This document shows, in pieces, positions 1 through 11,751 of a DNA stretch of 64,000 bases. The number at the start of each line of letters is the position of its first letter. Within the stretch, counting starts at the first letter, position 1. Under the pieces are notes generated by a model, which saw nothing but the letters and a program-made list of their open reading frames with translations, searched no databases and had not been told where the DNA came from. Source of the stretch: Nymphaea colorata. Lineage: Eukaryota; Streptophyta; Magnoliopsida; Nymphaeales; Nymphaeaceae. Made by a program: the position numbers and the translations under genes. The DNA lies in contig NC_045146.1 of the NCBI RefSeq assembly GCF_008831285.2, positions 24,631,703 through 24,695,702 of the forward strand, written 5' to 3'.

Positions 1-455
1 TCCAACTACGCAGTTCAAGAAGGCTACACAGAATTTTTCATGTATAGAACAATGTTTTATAGCTAATTTAAAAACTCCATTAATTTTTTTAACCTTTTCT
101 GATATAGGCATGACAGTTAGGCCGTTTCTCCGAAAACCTGCCATACAGGAATTGCTATTATGTAAGGGAATGAAGCGGTCGCATTTAAGCTGTTTGTTCA
201 AACATAGATCAGTCTAGGAGGTGCCGATAACAAGATAGATCAGTCCCAAGATAATAATCGTAGGCGGCAAGACAGCATAACAAACATTTTCTTATGACTT
301 TGAAAAATGGGCTTTTTACATATGTGCGTTGTATTTATTCTTTAATGTAGAAACATTTGTTCTCTTCTCATATCTCCCAAAATCAGGAGTTACCCCAGAT
401 TTTATTAGCCTGTGCTAGTCACTTCAAAAAGTTTTTCACCTGGCTTCTGGCCCTT
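1..455. other. Non-coding, nothing recognised
   Basis: I see no open frame with family similarity, no RNA gene and no clear repeat in this stretch. The last bases lead into the decayed LINE and may be its upstream part. Confidence 0.5.
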
Positions 456-459
456 ATGT

Positions 460-1790
460 ATCTTTGGAGGAAGCTGGAGGAAGTTGATTAGTCCAATTTC
501 ATAGGAAGAAGTACTTTGGGCAGTGATGGGCACTAATCTTGGTTGTGCCCAGGCCCTGACGGCCTTTCAAATGCATTTTTGTAATAAGAACTAAGACATT
601 GTGAGGACACCAGTGACTAAGGCTATCAAGATTTTTTCAAAAAAGGGAAGTTCGTTAAGAAATTAGGCAGAAGTCATATGATTTTAATTCCTAAAGCAGA
701 TGTTGTTGTACACATCTCTATTTTCAAGCCAATTACCCTCGAGAACAACGTACTGAAATTTATACACAGGATTATGATTCTTAAAATGAAGAAGATCTTA
801 GATAGAGTTATATCTAACAAGCATAGAGTTTCTTGGAAGGCAGCAATATCCATCACTGTCTTCTTCTTGCGCATGAAATGGTTCATACAATGTCCAAGGG
901 CAAATCTCCAAGTCTATGTGTAAAGGTTGACACATTGAAAGCATATGATAGGGTTAACTGGATTTTTTTTTACAGGCTGCCCATGCTATACTTGGGTTTT
1001 CATCATATTTGGATTCAAAAGTCATGGCAGTGGTGTCCAATGTCTTCTATGCTTTAGCGATTAATGACCATTAAAGTGAATATTTTGGATGCTCTATGGG
1101 CCTAAGACAAGGAGATCCATTATCTCCTCTCTTATTCCTTACAGTCATGGAAATCTTTTCGAGATCCTTACAGACCTGAAATCAGGGAGGAATTGCCTTT
1201 TTCAGTTACAGCAGATTTTCGCTCGATTTGAGCATCATGCTGGAATGAAAATTAATCAAGATAAACCATCTTTCTTTCCTTTTAACATGAAGTGTAACAT
1301 GATTTCCAGGAGGAATCTACCTCATTAAATCAGTCATGGTAGCACTTTCAAGCAATTGGATGTTAATGCTAAAAATGAACCCCCCCTTGAACAATTTATG
1401 TGTGGTTTTTCTTGGGGTGATTCTAATTCTAGTGGCAAACCTCAGCTTATAGCTTGGAATGTCTTGACGCTCCCTATGCCTAAGGGTGGCATCGGAATTA
1501 GAAAACTTAAGGAAGTTATGCTGTTATCTCTCCCAAGACCGTGGGCCACCTTATACAGAGGAAATATTTTTCCAAAAAGAGTGCATGGGATGAGCATATG
1601 GGCTCTAATATCTCCCCTATTGGGAGAGATATAATGTTGGCATGAAGACATATTTCCAAATCAGTGGCTTGGACAGTTAAAAATAGTGGGTGTGCCAAGT
1701 TCTGGATTGATCTTTGGAGGAAGGATGTTCTTTTAAAACAGATTCCTGTGGATATATATGGTGAGGTTGAGGTTTTGCTGCAAAAAAAAA
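460..1790 (+). mobile_element. Decayed LINE (L1-type) reverse transcriptase remnant
   Basis: Pieces of a plant non-LTR retrotransposon reverse transcriptase lie in the right order on the plus strand but in changing frames with stops. Near 570 the bases encode PGPDG, the usual RT-domain entry motif. At 678-800 comes LIPKAD followed by a KPITLENN-like stretch (family: FRPISLCN). At 870-960 come LAHEMVHTMSKGKSPSL and VDTLKAYDRVNW, whose aspartate belongs to the first catalytic block. At 1095-1160 come [12 protein letters not shown] and a [14 protein letters not shown] helix. At 1380-1530 come FSWGD and WNVLTLPMPKGGIGIR, and near 1650-1740 VAWTVKNSGCAKFWIDLW, typical of the C-terminal part. The catalytic FADD box is missing between the GDP block and KINQDK, so the copy is dead. 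No intact ends, poly(A) tail or target-site duplication were found. The family assignment is firm; the exact clade is inferred. Confidence 0.88.
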
Positions 1791-3841
1791 AAAGTTAGGG
1801 GAATGTTGACTCTCCATAGGGTTATTTACATCAATGGAGACACATTCAATGTATTGAAGACTGTATGCATTTTAGTCTTTCGCAGTTAGTTTTAAAGGAA
1901 ACCTTAAGGAATTGAAGCTCAAATGCCAGGTTCAGAATCATGTAAGAGTCAAAGGGCCAGAATCCAAGTCGCGAAGCAGACTTTGGATTAAGAATTCCCT
2001 CCCTAGAGCCAACTGGTTTTCTTTTGTGTGCAGCTACGAAAGCCTTTCTTCTGAAGCCAGTGGGATATGCTATTGCTTTTGTTTGCAAACTGCGTGGCAA
2101 GGCCACTGAAAATCAGTCGCACCTTCTTTGCTGATTGAGCAAGAGAGTTTTGAGGCCTAGCCTCCTTTCTTTCTTTCTTTCTATTGTGATCTGTACATAT
2201 ATATATATTTAATTTTTTTTAATTATTTGTATTCTTTCTCAATATTAATGGAAGGGAAAACCCAGCCCGATTGCATTTGGACCTCCTCCCACTTAAATGC
2301 TTCTAAACCAAATGCATCTGAGAATATTGATGAAAATTTGGTGAAATATTGAAATGTTCCTTCTTTTTCTTTCCACACATAAAGGCAGAGTACCACCTAA
2401 CCATGTGAATGGGAGGGAAGACATTCCCGGACTTCTTCTGTGACGAGACGCAAAGTTTACGGGGTTGAGCGCCGAATCCGCCGTGTGGTAAGCAATCAGA
2501 ACAGAAGTCCCCAGTTGCACCTTCGCTAAATGCGATTTCCCATCACGAGATTTTGTCTGCAACAATGTGTCGTTGTCAGATGTACTCGACTGCAGAAGAA
2601 GCCAACGACAGAGGGGACGTTTGGACTTCACTGCATGCATGGGCTGGGAAGAGAAAATTTTAAAAGCAGAAAACGAAAGTACACGTGAAACAACGGTCTT
2701 CATTAAGTGTTCTGACAATGAACACTTAAATATGGGAGAAATGCACTTGTCTCAATGTTCCTAAATGTGAAGACTAAAAATTAGAAACTAACAAAACTAT
2801 TCTGATATATGCCTTTAGTTTTAATAGAAATGCAACATTTGGGGCTCAATATTCTAATGAAATAAAAATTAAAAGGCCTAAAAAAAAAATCGAATGGCTC
2901 ATAATTCATCAACTTTGTTGGTTTCACAATTTTACATAAAAAAGGAAATTCAAAGATTGATTTCCGGTTAATCATCTCAGATCACCGCATGACACTAAAT
3001 TGATCGAAAGTATTTGTTTTTTAGCTCAACACACTAAGGCCCAGAACACCGAGTGGCACATGAAAAATCATGTAAATTACCAAAGTAAAAATTTGAATTA
3101 ATCCTCAGAATAGACACACAATCAGATTCTATAAGATTAACATGACCACAACTATGATTTATGACCTTCAATCGTGAAAATTACACTTGTAACTGAGAAT
3201 CACGTCCAAGAGGCACTTGCTTTTACGTGCTGAAATAATACGAACAACAGATCTTTCGTTCGTTCCCCATGTAATTTTTTTTTGTCCTAGTGGTAAAAAA
3301 TCGCGAGAACGTGAGAGAGGTTAAGGACTGATCGGCCAAAAAAGACGCGCCGTTAGGAGGGATCACATCGCCACGATTTATTAGCGTTCAATCGGTCAAC
3401 AGACTCGAGTTCTGGGCCCATGATCTTCATCATTTACATGAGTTCATATCACAAAACATAACGTAGACAGAAATTGTTTTGGTACTTTGGCGAACTTAAC
3501 CAACCCATAACATTACATAATTAAAAATCTATTACAACTCAACCTATTACTAACGGAACAAGAGATTTCAATTGCAAAAAATATTGTGGAACTCCATTCA
3601 CTGGAAAAAACTTCATTCATTTGATGAAGCTACCACAGAACTTACTGGTCGGATAAACCAGTGGCAACATTCAGCCTTGCCATATCCACCCATGTAAATC
3701 TAAGCAACAACACTCTTACCACAGTCACATAACAAGAAATCCACAACGTGAAATACCTTGGAACATTCCACATTAATAGCAGATCACAGGACACTAGCCA
3801 AAATGGTTTCCATTTGGATAGAACAGACTGCCAAAAGCTGA
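1791..3841. other. Intergenic, no gene recognised
   Basis: This stretch between the LINE remnant and the 3' end of the choline transporter-like gene holds a short TTTC run near 2163-2182 and an AT dinucleotide run near 2198-2207. A minus-strand frame of about 140 codons at 2293-2718 has no recognisable motif. The segment just below 3842 should contain the 3' untranslated region of the transporter gene. Confidence 0.5.
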
Positions 3842-6800
3842 TCAGACCAAAGAAGTTCTTCCCGCAAGTAAAAGCCTCTCTCTCTTAGTTAGAGTAAGTA
3901 GACCATACACTTGATGCACGTCATGCTTAGAGACCTCCCCTTTGTCCCTGTCTATGGCAAAGCAGACATATATAGTGTTGATGACATTGTCTAGGACATA
4001 GACAAAGCAAGAAAGAACCACAAAGAGAAGCAGCCATGCATGCATCGCCATAATGTATACGTTAGTTCCCAGCTTACTCACAGTCATCAATATTGCACAG
4101 ACCTATTACAGGTTGCAGAAACTCAATGTTAGAAAAGCCATAGCAAAGACTTTTTTTCTCAGAGAAACCTAGTAATGAAGCCACTTAATGAATACATAGC
4201 AGAATTTGAAGAAAGTAGTTAAAAATTTATACAAGTAGGACAAAACAGCGAAGTACACGGACAATCATGGCTCACCATTATCGCATAGATCGTTGATATA
4301 ACAAACATGATTCCCAAAAGCATATGTGTGGAGACTTCAACAAAGCCAACCGAGAGAAGATTGCGTCTAAGGAGTTCATATGTCATCTTAGAGGCAGAAC
4401 AATAGCCTTCGCCAGTTATAGCTACGAAGTGTATTGTGAACTTGTTCAAAAAATCAATAGCTGAGAGTAGGAATTCAATGCAATGCTGTAGAACAAGATT
4501 TATTCCAGTTGCATCTTCTCGTCTTGCACTATCAATGATATTTTGCACACTGCGGACAACACAGATCAACAAGCCTGAAAAGCAGACAGTGCCAAAGGAA
4601 GGACCAAATGCATTCCTGCAGCAACCAGACAGCCATAACACTTAACAAGCATGAACGAAGATAAGAAACAAAAAAAGTCATAATAGTTTTGCTCATTGAC
4701 TGGTATCATTATCGTATAATTGATTTTACAATTTCCCAAGAGACAAACTAACCTCATCATCAAGAGGGGAAGAAAAAAGAAACTGGCATGGCATAAAAGA
4801 AACAATATTCAGAGGTCATAAACATTTCTAGCTCAGCTGAGGAAAAGGGAGAAGGATAATGCACCACCCAAAAAAATCTGGCACACAGACAACAATTGAA
4901 TGGGTTAGCTAGCTTCTCAAACAGCGGCCATGCACAAAAAGGGCAGCATGTGTGATAAACATCTAGAATCCATGGGCAAGGTCCAACCATTTCGATCTAT
5001 GTTTAACTTCTAGTATTTAGAAGTTAGAACATAAAAAGAACAGAAGATTCTGTCTCTGACTGAACATATAGCTGCAACTCAAGGCCTTATTAGGATGCTC
5101 CAGTCACGCATAGGCACATAAATCAAATGAATTAGGAAAATGCACTAGGGTACTGCTATGTATTTTATCAATGTGTTTTGCTTCATAGGTATAGGTTTAA
5201 AAGCATACTACGTAACAGACTAACAGCAGATGACTGTAACACCCCTATCCAAGAGACACTCACTACAATCATAACCATGTAGCAGACAAGCTATTTCAAT
5301 CCTATAACACGTTAAACACTTCTTTCACTATTAGTTGGTCAAGAAAAACATATGCTTTTTTTTTCCCCTTCTGGAAACAGGATGATCACTATAAATCCAC
5401 GCATTTTATGTACTTAAGGGTGTACTGGATGCCTCTCTAAGTGACGGTAGTGGATGAGGCAACCGGAAGCAATTAATAAGATGCTACTAAGGCTTTGACA
5501 TAAATTTGTGAACTTGGATCCTTTCTTAAGATTTGTCAAATAAAGATTCCCTTTCCTTGATATTGATTTTATGTAAAGAAAATAACGAAGATGGTGGAAG
5601 TTCCAGAACTCATGGACTAAAAGTCTAAACGTGACATATTTTTCCCCTTATTAACATGTTCCTTTGTCTCTTAACCATCAACTTATTTAGCATTAGAATT
5701 AGAATCACTACGCTTAGGCAACATACTAGAGGTCTCTTGGTGTCCACAAGAAGAAAACTATGGAACTACTTTGTAAAGCAATATTAGGTTTCTTTTTTTA
5801 AGAGGGACAATTTCAAGAACACACCTACCAAAGGAATTTATCATAATGCTTATCTCCACTTTGATATGAACATTTAAAACCAAAAAAAAAAAAAAAGGAA
5901 GCATAAGAATTGTTGCACTGAACATCCTGGGAGGTGATCTAACTCCATAATTACAAAAGACAAGCTAAAACATGATAGCTCTTTCCTTTTCCCCTAAAAA
6001 CACTTATAAAAGGTATTAAAACCTGAAGGTTACAGGTTATCTCAATCAACCTAACATGCCTACACAATTGATTATTCATCCTCCATTATCATTGTTCCTT
6101 TTAGGCAAATTAAATTGAGTTAAGTAAGTTATAATAAAGAGGAAAAGGAGCAGTTCGCCTATATTTGCATTTCAAAATTTATGAAGAAAATAATTAGCAA
6201 TTGATATTTTGGATTCCAACAGAAAATAAGAAACTTGGCCGCCTATACGAATGTACAACTATGAATGAACGTTCCTTGTGAAGAACAACAATCATTTTTA
6301 TTATATAGCTCTTCGAGACTGTAACACACACAATTAAGGTTTCCATGATTCCATGATATAATGGCATGCATGGATATAAGAGGTAAACTTCCATGGTTCA
6401 CCATTAATAATTTCTATGACATAGCACCACATGTCCTTGTTACCTTAATAACAGAATTCAGGATGGAAACTGTTATGTAATGCACAATTTGCTTATGTTC
6501 AGTTAGTGGGATGCTGGAAGTTTATTTGTCAAACTGTATGTCTCTTTCTGTACGTATTCTGAATATATAATCTTCAAAGTTCAAAAATATATACATATAG
6601 TGTTCCAATATATATTGTCTCCTGTATATTCCCCCTTTCCGTCTTTAAAACGTGAAACTGTAGTATGCATGTATTTTAGGTCTATGTGCCTCCTATTTTA
6701 TTTTATTTTAATCAACAGACTTGGCCAACTCAAACCGACTATTCCCAATTAGCCTTTGTAGAGCCTTCACCAACCTGTGTCTCACTTCTGACTTTGGCAA

Positions 6801-8312
6801 CTAAGATTAGAAGCACCTGCATCAAGCACACTGCCATATGCAATAGGAAACTTGGATGAAAAAAAATTCTCGTTCTTTCTTTCGGCGTTAGAACTTTCAA
6901 TCGTCCTCAGCATATCAGTTCAATGGATCAACTCAACCAAAAGTACTACCACTAAGTCTATTCCCTAATCTACCTCCTTGCCACCTCATGCAACACTTCT
7001 GATTTGAGTATAGCCTTGAAGCTAGTGTGAAGTTTCAGGTTTCATTCTAAATTTGCATGTTTGGAATTAAGAGGGTAAAAGTAAAAGAAAATCACATAAC
7101 CAAATTCCAGGAAAGGATTCGGAGACCAAATATAAAAGATACTCTAGTTCTGTGCATAAAGTGCTTTACTGCCGAAGCTGGATAGAGGGGAATGCAGAAG
7201 AATGCATGCATGATTCGTAAAGGTCAATTGGGAGTTCAGTAGTCACATACTACAAAAGGAAAGGAAAGACGGGAGAAGAAAAGTTTTGCCTACTGTAGGC
7301 AACTATACCTGACTGAACTCCGAATCCTACGGCGCGTCATCGAAGCATCCTTAGCGAAGTACCATTGTGCAACAGTTCCACTGATCATATACACTTGAGC
7401 TTCAATCATCATCGCCATCGACCAAATCATTGTAATGATAGCCAGTGCATAATATGCCGGCACCCATCGGTCTTGCTTCCAGACGCACAAGTGCTCATCA
7501 TAGCTACCACTCGATCGAGGAACTATCCTGCCATTAAACCGTGCAAAAACCAGAAAAAATATTACCGGCGCGAAGAAGACGAGCAGAGCAAACATCAAGC
7601 TCGGCATGACGCCAAGCAACCCGAGATTCTCCTCCAAAGCATGCACCGAGATCCCCAAGATCTTCGAAGTGAGGTCAATGCTACGCCAATTCGCCAAAAT
7701 TATATACAAAATCACGCCCACCACTCCAAAAACGAACACTAGCACGAAGATGCGAAGCGCGAGTGGAAAGGCTTCCCTACAACTCTCGCTAAGGGTGCAA
7801 GTGATGAACCAGAAGACATTAACGAGAAGCGGGATGATCACCAAGAGTGGAAGCGACAAGAAGACCGCCTGCTTTGCGTAGTTCTTCAATAGCCGAAGAA
7901 GAACCAACATCAGTGGCGTGCTCAGCGCCAGAGTGATCGCCAGGGTCGACACCAGGTATTCCAGAAGCAGCTTGGGCACGACGTTGGCGGCATTCAACCA
8001 TGAACATGTTCCTCTTTCATCGACAATGGTCGAAGATTCGACACAGGAAGATGTACTGTTGTCGAAAGCGAAGTACCCCAACTTCCGGTAGTCGGGATTC
8101 CGGTGCGCAACGCAGAAAACGCCAAAGGCAAATGTGCAGGCGACCAAGATGAAGAAGATAAAAAGGAAAGGGAGATCGCGGACGCGCCTCGGCCCATGGT
8201 TGAAGCCGAAGGGTGGGCAATGGTATGAATCGATCTCACCCTCCGTAGTTGGTATTGATGGTGAAATCTTATGCAGAAGGGGCTGGGATTGCTCCTCCAA
8301 GCCACCAGCCAT
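3842..8312 (-). CDS. Choline transporter-like (CTL/PNS1 family) membrane protein
   Basis: Three exons: 8312-7309, 4615-4276 and 4102-3842, joined in phase at AG|GTATAG...TGCAG, ATG|GTGAGC...AATAG, giving 534 residues. That is the usual size of plant PNS1-like proteins. The family (Pfam Choline_transpo) comprises multi-pass membrane proteins; plant relatives such as Arabidopsis CHER1/CTL1 affect choline movement and vesicle traffic. The N-terminus is hydrophilic with a QPLL dileucine-like motif, then a first membrane segment near residues 48-68 (FLFIFFILVACTFAFG). Several further hydrophobic helices follow. The best family block spans the exon 1/2 join: SGTVAQWYF, then NAFGPSFGTVCFSGL, then LNKFTIHFVAITGEGYC and KMTYELLRRNLLS. 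Exon 3 ends with VLDNVINTIYVCFAIDRDKG. The ATG at 8310-8312 is chosen because it opens a MAGGLEEQSQPLL-type N-terminus. Intron 1 is 2.7 kb and holds no other gene I could see. The substrate is inferred from the family. Confidence 0.9.
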
Positions 8313-9688
8313 GGTTTAGACGATGGTTGGGAAGGGAAAGGCGAAGGGAGGGGACATAGAAGAAGAGTTGTCTGCATTGTGGGTCTGCTGGTTCGCGCCT
8401 GACAGATGGTGGGAGGATGACGAAGATGGGTGGGCTGATTTCACCATATGTAGCAACAGGGTGATGAAAACGGCGTGGACGCTGATATAACATTTTTGTA
8501 AAATTTTGGCCAAGAAGCTTCGAGCATTGATGATCACAATCACCATTGTAGCGATCTTGCGCTTACGGTTTGTACTTGGTTCGAATTTGAAGTCATCAAG
8601 CCCACAAAAACAGCTTCTTGTGTTGTCGATTTTGATTCAGACGGAAGTTTTCAAAACTAGAACCAGATCTAACTTGCATCAGAACAAACTTTTATCTGGT
8701 CTTTGTCTGTGATTGTAATTCACGTTCGGACAACTAGAACGTTATACTAAGTGATTAACTTCAAACTCAAATTACCAATCAAATATTTGATCGGATTCAT
8801 TAAGCATCGCTGGATAAGCAGGCTGAGGATCGGCAGAGTTCTCTAACTTGTGCCCATAAAAAAATAATTAACCAGAGGATGAAACTCCTAAGATTCCTCA
8901 ATTTGAAGGGTTTACATATTAAATCTATCATTGAATAAAGCTCTTTTAGGTATAAATCAAATTATAAATCAAATTCATCCACATCTTTATGCGGTAAGCC
9001 TTTTAGATCATCTTGCCCTGAAAAACAAGAAAAACGAGAGAAAATGACAGAAAAAAAGGACATGGGGCGTGTGCCATTAGGACTAGAAATCTAACCAGGT
9101 AACTTGTGGCTTGAATCTCCAACCATGCTTGCACGTCAACTTGTTCAACAAGTTAATGAACTGAACGTGACCGACCAGGGTAACAATAGTAATCAAAGCA
9201 TGAACAGGTTGTGCGCCTTTGAACCTAGGTCAATTGAGCCCATTAGTTAAATGAACTTTTAATGAGCTAGTCGACTGCCCAAATTATAGTTGATCCGCCT
9301 AAGTGATGTGCTGTTGATGCATTGGCCATTTGATTTCGTTATGTGCAAAATATGAACTGTCTTATGTGCAAAAATAGGAACTGCAAACAGTGACATGTGC
9401 AACACTCGAGTTGATGTGTAAACTAAGCTTGAATGATCCTCGTTCGTTCTGCTTTGTTCATCATTCATATTGTTTCCCATTTACATTTACTATCCTTCTC
9501 ATATGAACTGCATGATTCATATAGAAACGGCCAACTGGAAGATTGGCATCAATTTATTAATTATAAGGGCCAATACAAGAAACCAATAGAGATTGTTACA
9601 ACATCAAGAAAAAGGAAAGTGACTAGCTAATGCTCTTTTATTGAGAAATAGGCTCATTATATCGAAGGTGAAACCACAGGCATGTTCT
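8313..9688. other. Intergenic between CTL-like gene and STR-A
   Basis: The bases just above 8313 should be the promoter and 5' untranslated region of the minus-strand transporter gene. The part next to 9689 should hold the 3' untranslated region of STR-A. A SINE-like tail lies near 9374-9430. No protein-coding gene was recognised. Confidence 0.5.
9374..9430 (+). repeat. SINE-like repeat, tail portion (copy 1)
   Basis: The stretch AACTGCAAACAGTGACATGT followed by ACACTCGAGTTGA and GTGTAAACTA matches, in the same order and spacing, the tails of the repeats at 16385-16543 and 58635-58765. The head further left (about 9250-9370) is too eroded to be sure of A and B boxes. Confidence 0.55.
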
Positions 9689-11751
9689 TTACATTTTGGA
9701 TCCATCCTCTGGCTTTTTCAGCTCAAAGCCATTGCTCTCCCAAGCTTCAAACCCTCCTCCCATGTTCTTGACATTCTTGAAGTCCTGAAATCCAATTTCA
9801 TATTTTTCAATACTGCTTCAATAGAAAAAATGATATCAAGCAGCATCATAAATAATTTGAGAACTAATCAAATTGGACTAGTTTGGTGCTTAAAAACTAT
9901 AATCTGAACATAAATTACCAGAAAAAGAAAAGGAAAACACTTACCGCACTGAGGAGAGCAGTGCACGCCATTGATCCACGATTTCCAGTTTGGCAGCTCT
10001 AAAATATCGCCAGAAACAAGGATCAGGATATCAAAAAAACAACAGCAACGACAGCGGCAGGAATAATAACAGTAGCAAAAATTATAATAATGCTAATGTC
10101 AAGAAATTGATCAGGAAAAAATAAGGCAATTACCACAACAATATGGTCGTCTTTGCAGCAAATAGATGAAACCTCCTCCAAAAATTTAGGGTTCTTCTCT
10201 CGGCCTGGAAATCGAAAAGAGAAAGGAAGAGCAAATTAAGAAGAAGATCATAAATAAGAGCAGCCAATTTCTCAGTCGGAGCAGTTGAAGGAGAGTAGGT
10301 TTCACAATCAATACCTTGAGGTGTAAAGAACAAGAAAGGAACGTTGATGGAGTTTTCCAAGTGTCCATTGCTAAACTCTTCCTTGGTCCTGAAACATTTT
10401 TAATTTTCTCATGTATTAATTTCGTGACCTTATAATCCCACAAATCACTACCCTATTTTAACAAAACAAAAAGGAAAAAAATGTGATAAATAGGAAAAAA
10501 GGGAAAAGAAAATTCTGATAGTGGCTCAACTTTAAAGCAGTCGCCTGTATTCATGAAATATTCAATAAACCCATATGATTTTTTTTTTTTTCAACAACTT
10601 GTAAATGTTTTTTTTTTCATTGATTACTTTCTACCGGATCAATACTAATGAATCGAAAGTTGAACTCGTGGCCTTCTCAAGAGTCTTATTCAAAAGTCTT
10701 GGCCGACAGATTCTGGTTTTCTTCCCCAAGTCCAATTAATTACTTACATAACCAACTGTTACTTGAAATTTCACCAAGGTTTAAATAATAATTATAGAGG
10801 AGAGTAAAAGAATAATTTGTTTACCTGACATCAAGGAAGCGATGACCAGAAGCTATTAGATCCTTGGCTGCATGGACGTTTACCGTCACGATTGTTTCTT
10901 TGCTGCACAATATCAAAATAAACCTTGAGCCAATATGAACTATATACATATACATAATGGTGATACGATTACAGAATATAATTGACATTTATAAACATGT
11001 TAATGGAGAGACTATGACATAATTGGAAGCAAGAAAAGAAGGGGAGCGATCGAAATAATTAACCTGCACGGCGGGGCCGGCTGCGCAGAAGCCACCGGTT
11101 CCTTCACCGAGAGAGCGCTGAGCAACAGCGTTGCTTCCTTGCTGGAGAATGGAAATCGAAAGAAACTCATGAGGAGAGAGACTATATAAAAAATATATAT
11201 TTGGAAACAAATACAGTAGAATTTGAGAGACGAAGAAGATAGCGCAGAGGAGAGGAGAAGAAAGAACAACCTGACATCAACGGTGCTTTTTCCTGCAGGC
11301 TGTACTTCGTTTGCTGCATCATCACTGGAGCTGTTCCCGGAAACCTGTACGTCCTTTGGAGCGATGTCGCCGTTGACAGTTGCTTCATGGCTGCAGATGA
11401 TATCGTTAAAGAGACAGAAGAAGAAAGCAGCAGTTCGTAAGATGTACGTAGTCGAAGGAAAAGAAATGAAAAACGTGATGCGAATATTGAAGAAGAAAGT
11501 GAAGAGAAGAGAAATTCAGAACAACCTGCAGACATCAGGGGAACGGTGCTCGGCAGCAGCCTCTACGTCCTTTGCTGCTTTGACTTCGATGGTACTTTCT
11601 TTGGCTTCATCACTGCAGACAGAAGAAGAAGAAGAAGGAAGAGGAATAAGGCATGAGTTTCAGAAAAAAGAAAGTTAAGAAGGACAAGATGCGATTCGGT
11701 GATGGCCCGCTTAGGACGGAGGTGGAGACATTACCATTGAAGGGCCGCCAT
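9689..11751 (-). CDS. Single-domain rhodanese STR-A (thiosulfate sulfurtransferase, STR16/18-like)
   Basis: Nine exons joined in phase: 11751-11735, 11612-11526, 11390-11271, 11141-11064, 10902-10825, 10388-10315, 10204-10134, 9998-9945 and 9784-9689, giving 224 residues. The last five exons form a complete single-domain rhodanese: TVNVHAAKDLIASGHRFLDV, TKEEFSNGHLENSINVPF, REKNPKFLEEVS, the active-site loop SCQTGNRGS with the catalytic Cys, and NMGGGFEAWESNGF. Such enzymes move sulfane sulfur from donors such as thiosulfate to acceptors; physiological partners in plants are unclear. The usual plant protein is about 120-170 residues. The extra N-terminal 100 or so residues come from three Ala/Glu/Ser-rich exons that look like degenerate copies of the first rhodanese exon. 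The first exon is only 17 bp (MAALQ plus two bases). The rhodanese core is certain; use of all 5' exons in one transcript is inferred from phase and splice sites. Confidence 0.88.
11064..11612 (-). repeat. Array of duplicated, same-phase 5' exons in STR-A
   Basis: Three exons (11612-11526 of 87 bp, 11390-11271 of 120 bp, 11141-11064 of 78 bp) precede the true first rhodanese exon (10902-10825, 78 bp). All start in the same phase, most open with a KEA/HEA/DEA-like triplet, and carry an AAKD- or PKDV-like centre. Two end in a DV codon pair and AG before a GTTGTTCT donor. The 78-bp exon has exactly the length of the functional one. This indicates exon duplication followed by decay into low-complexity sequence. 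Confidence 0.72.

Noticed and set aside
2293-2718. 141-codon open frame on the minus strand
   Set aside because: No motif, no membrane pattern and no family similarity that I can see; length is within chance for the region.
4616-7308. Possible gene inside intron 1 of the CTL-like gene
   Set aside because: Only short, motif-free frames were found on either strand.
11223-11678. 151-codon plus-strand frame
   Set aside because: Antisense of the STR-A 5' exons, whose phase-matched splice sites and domain context are on the minus strand.
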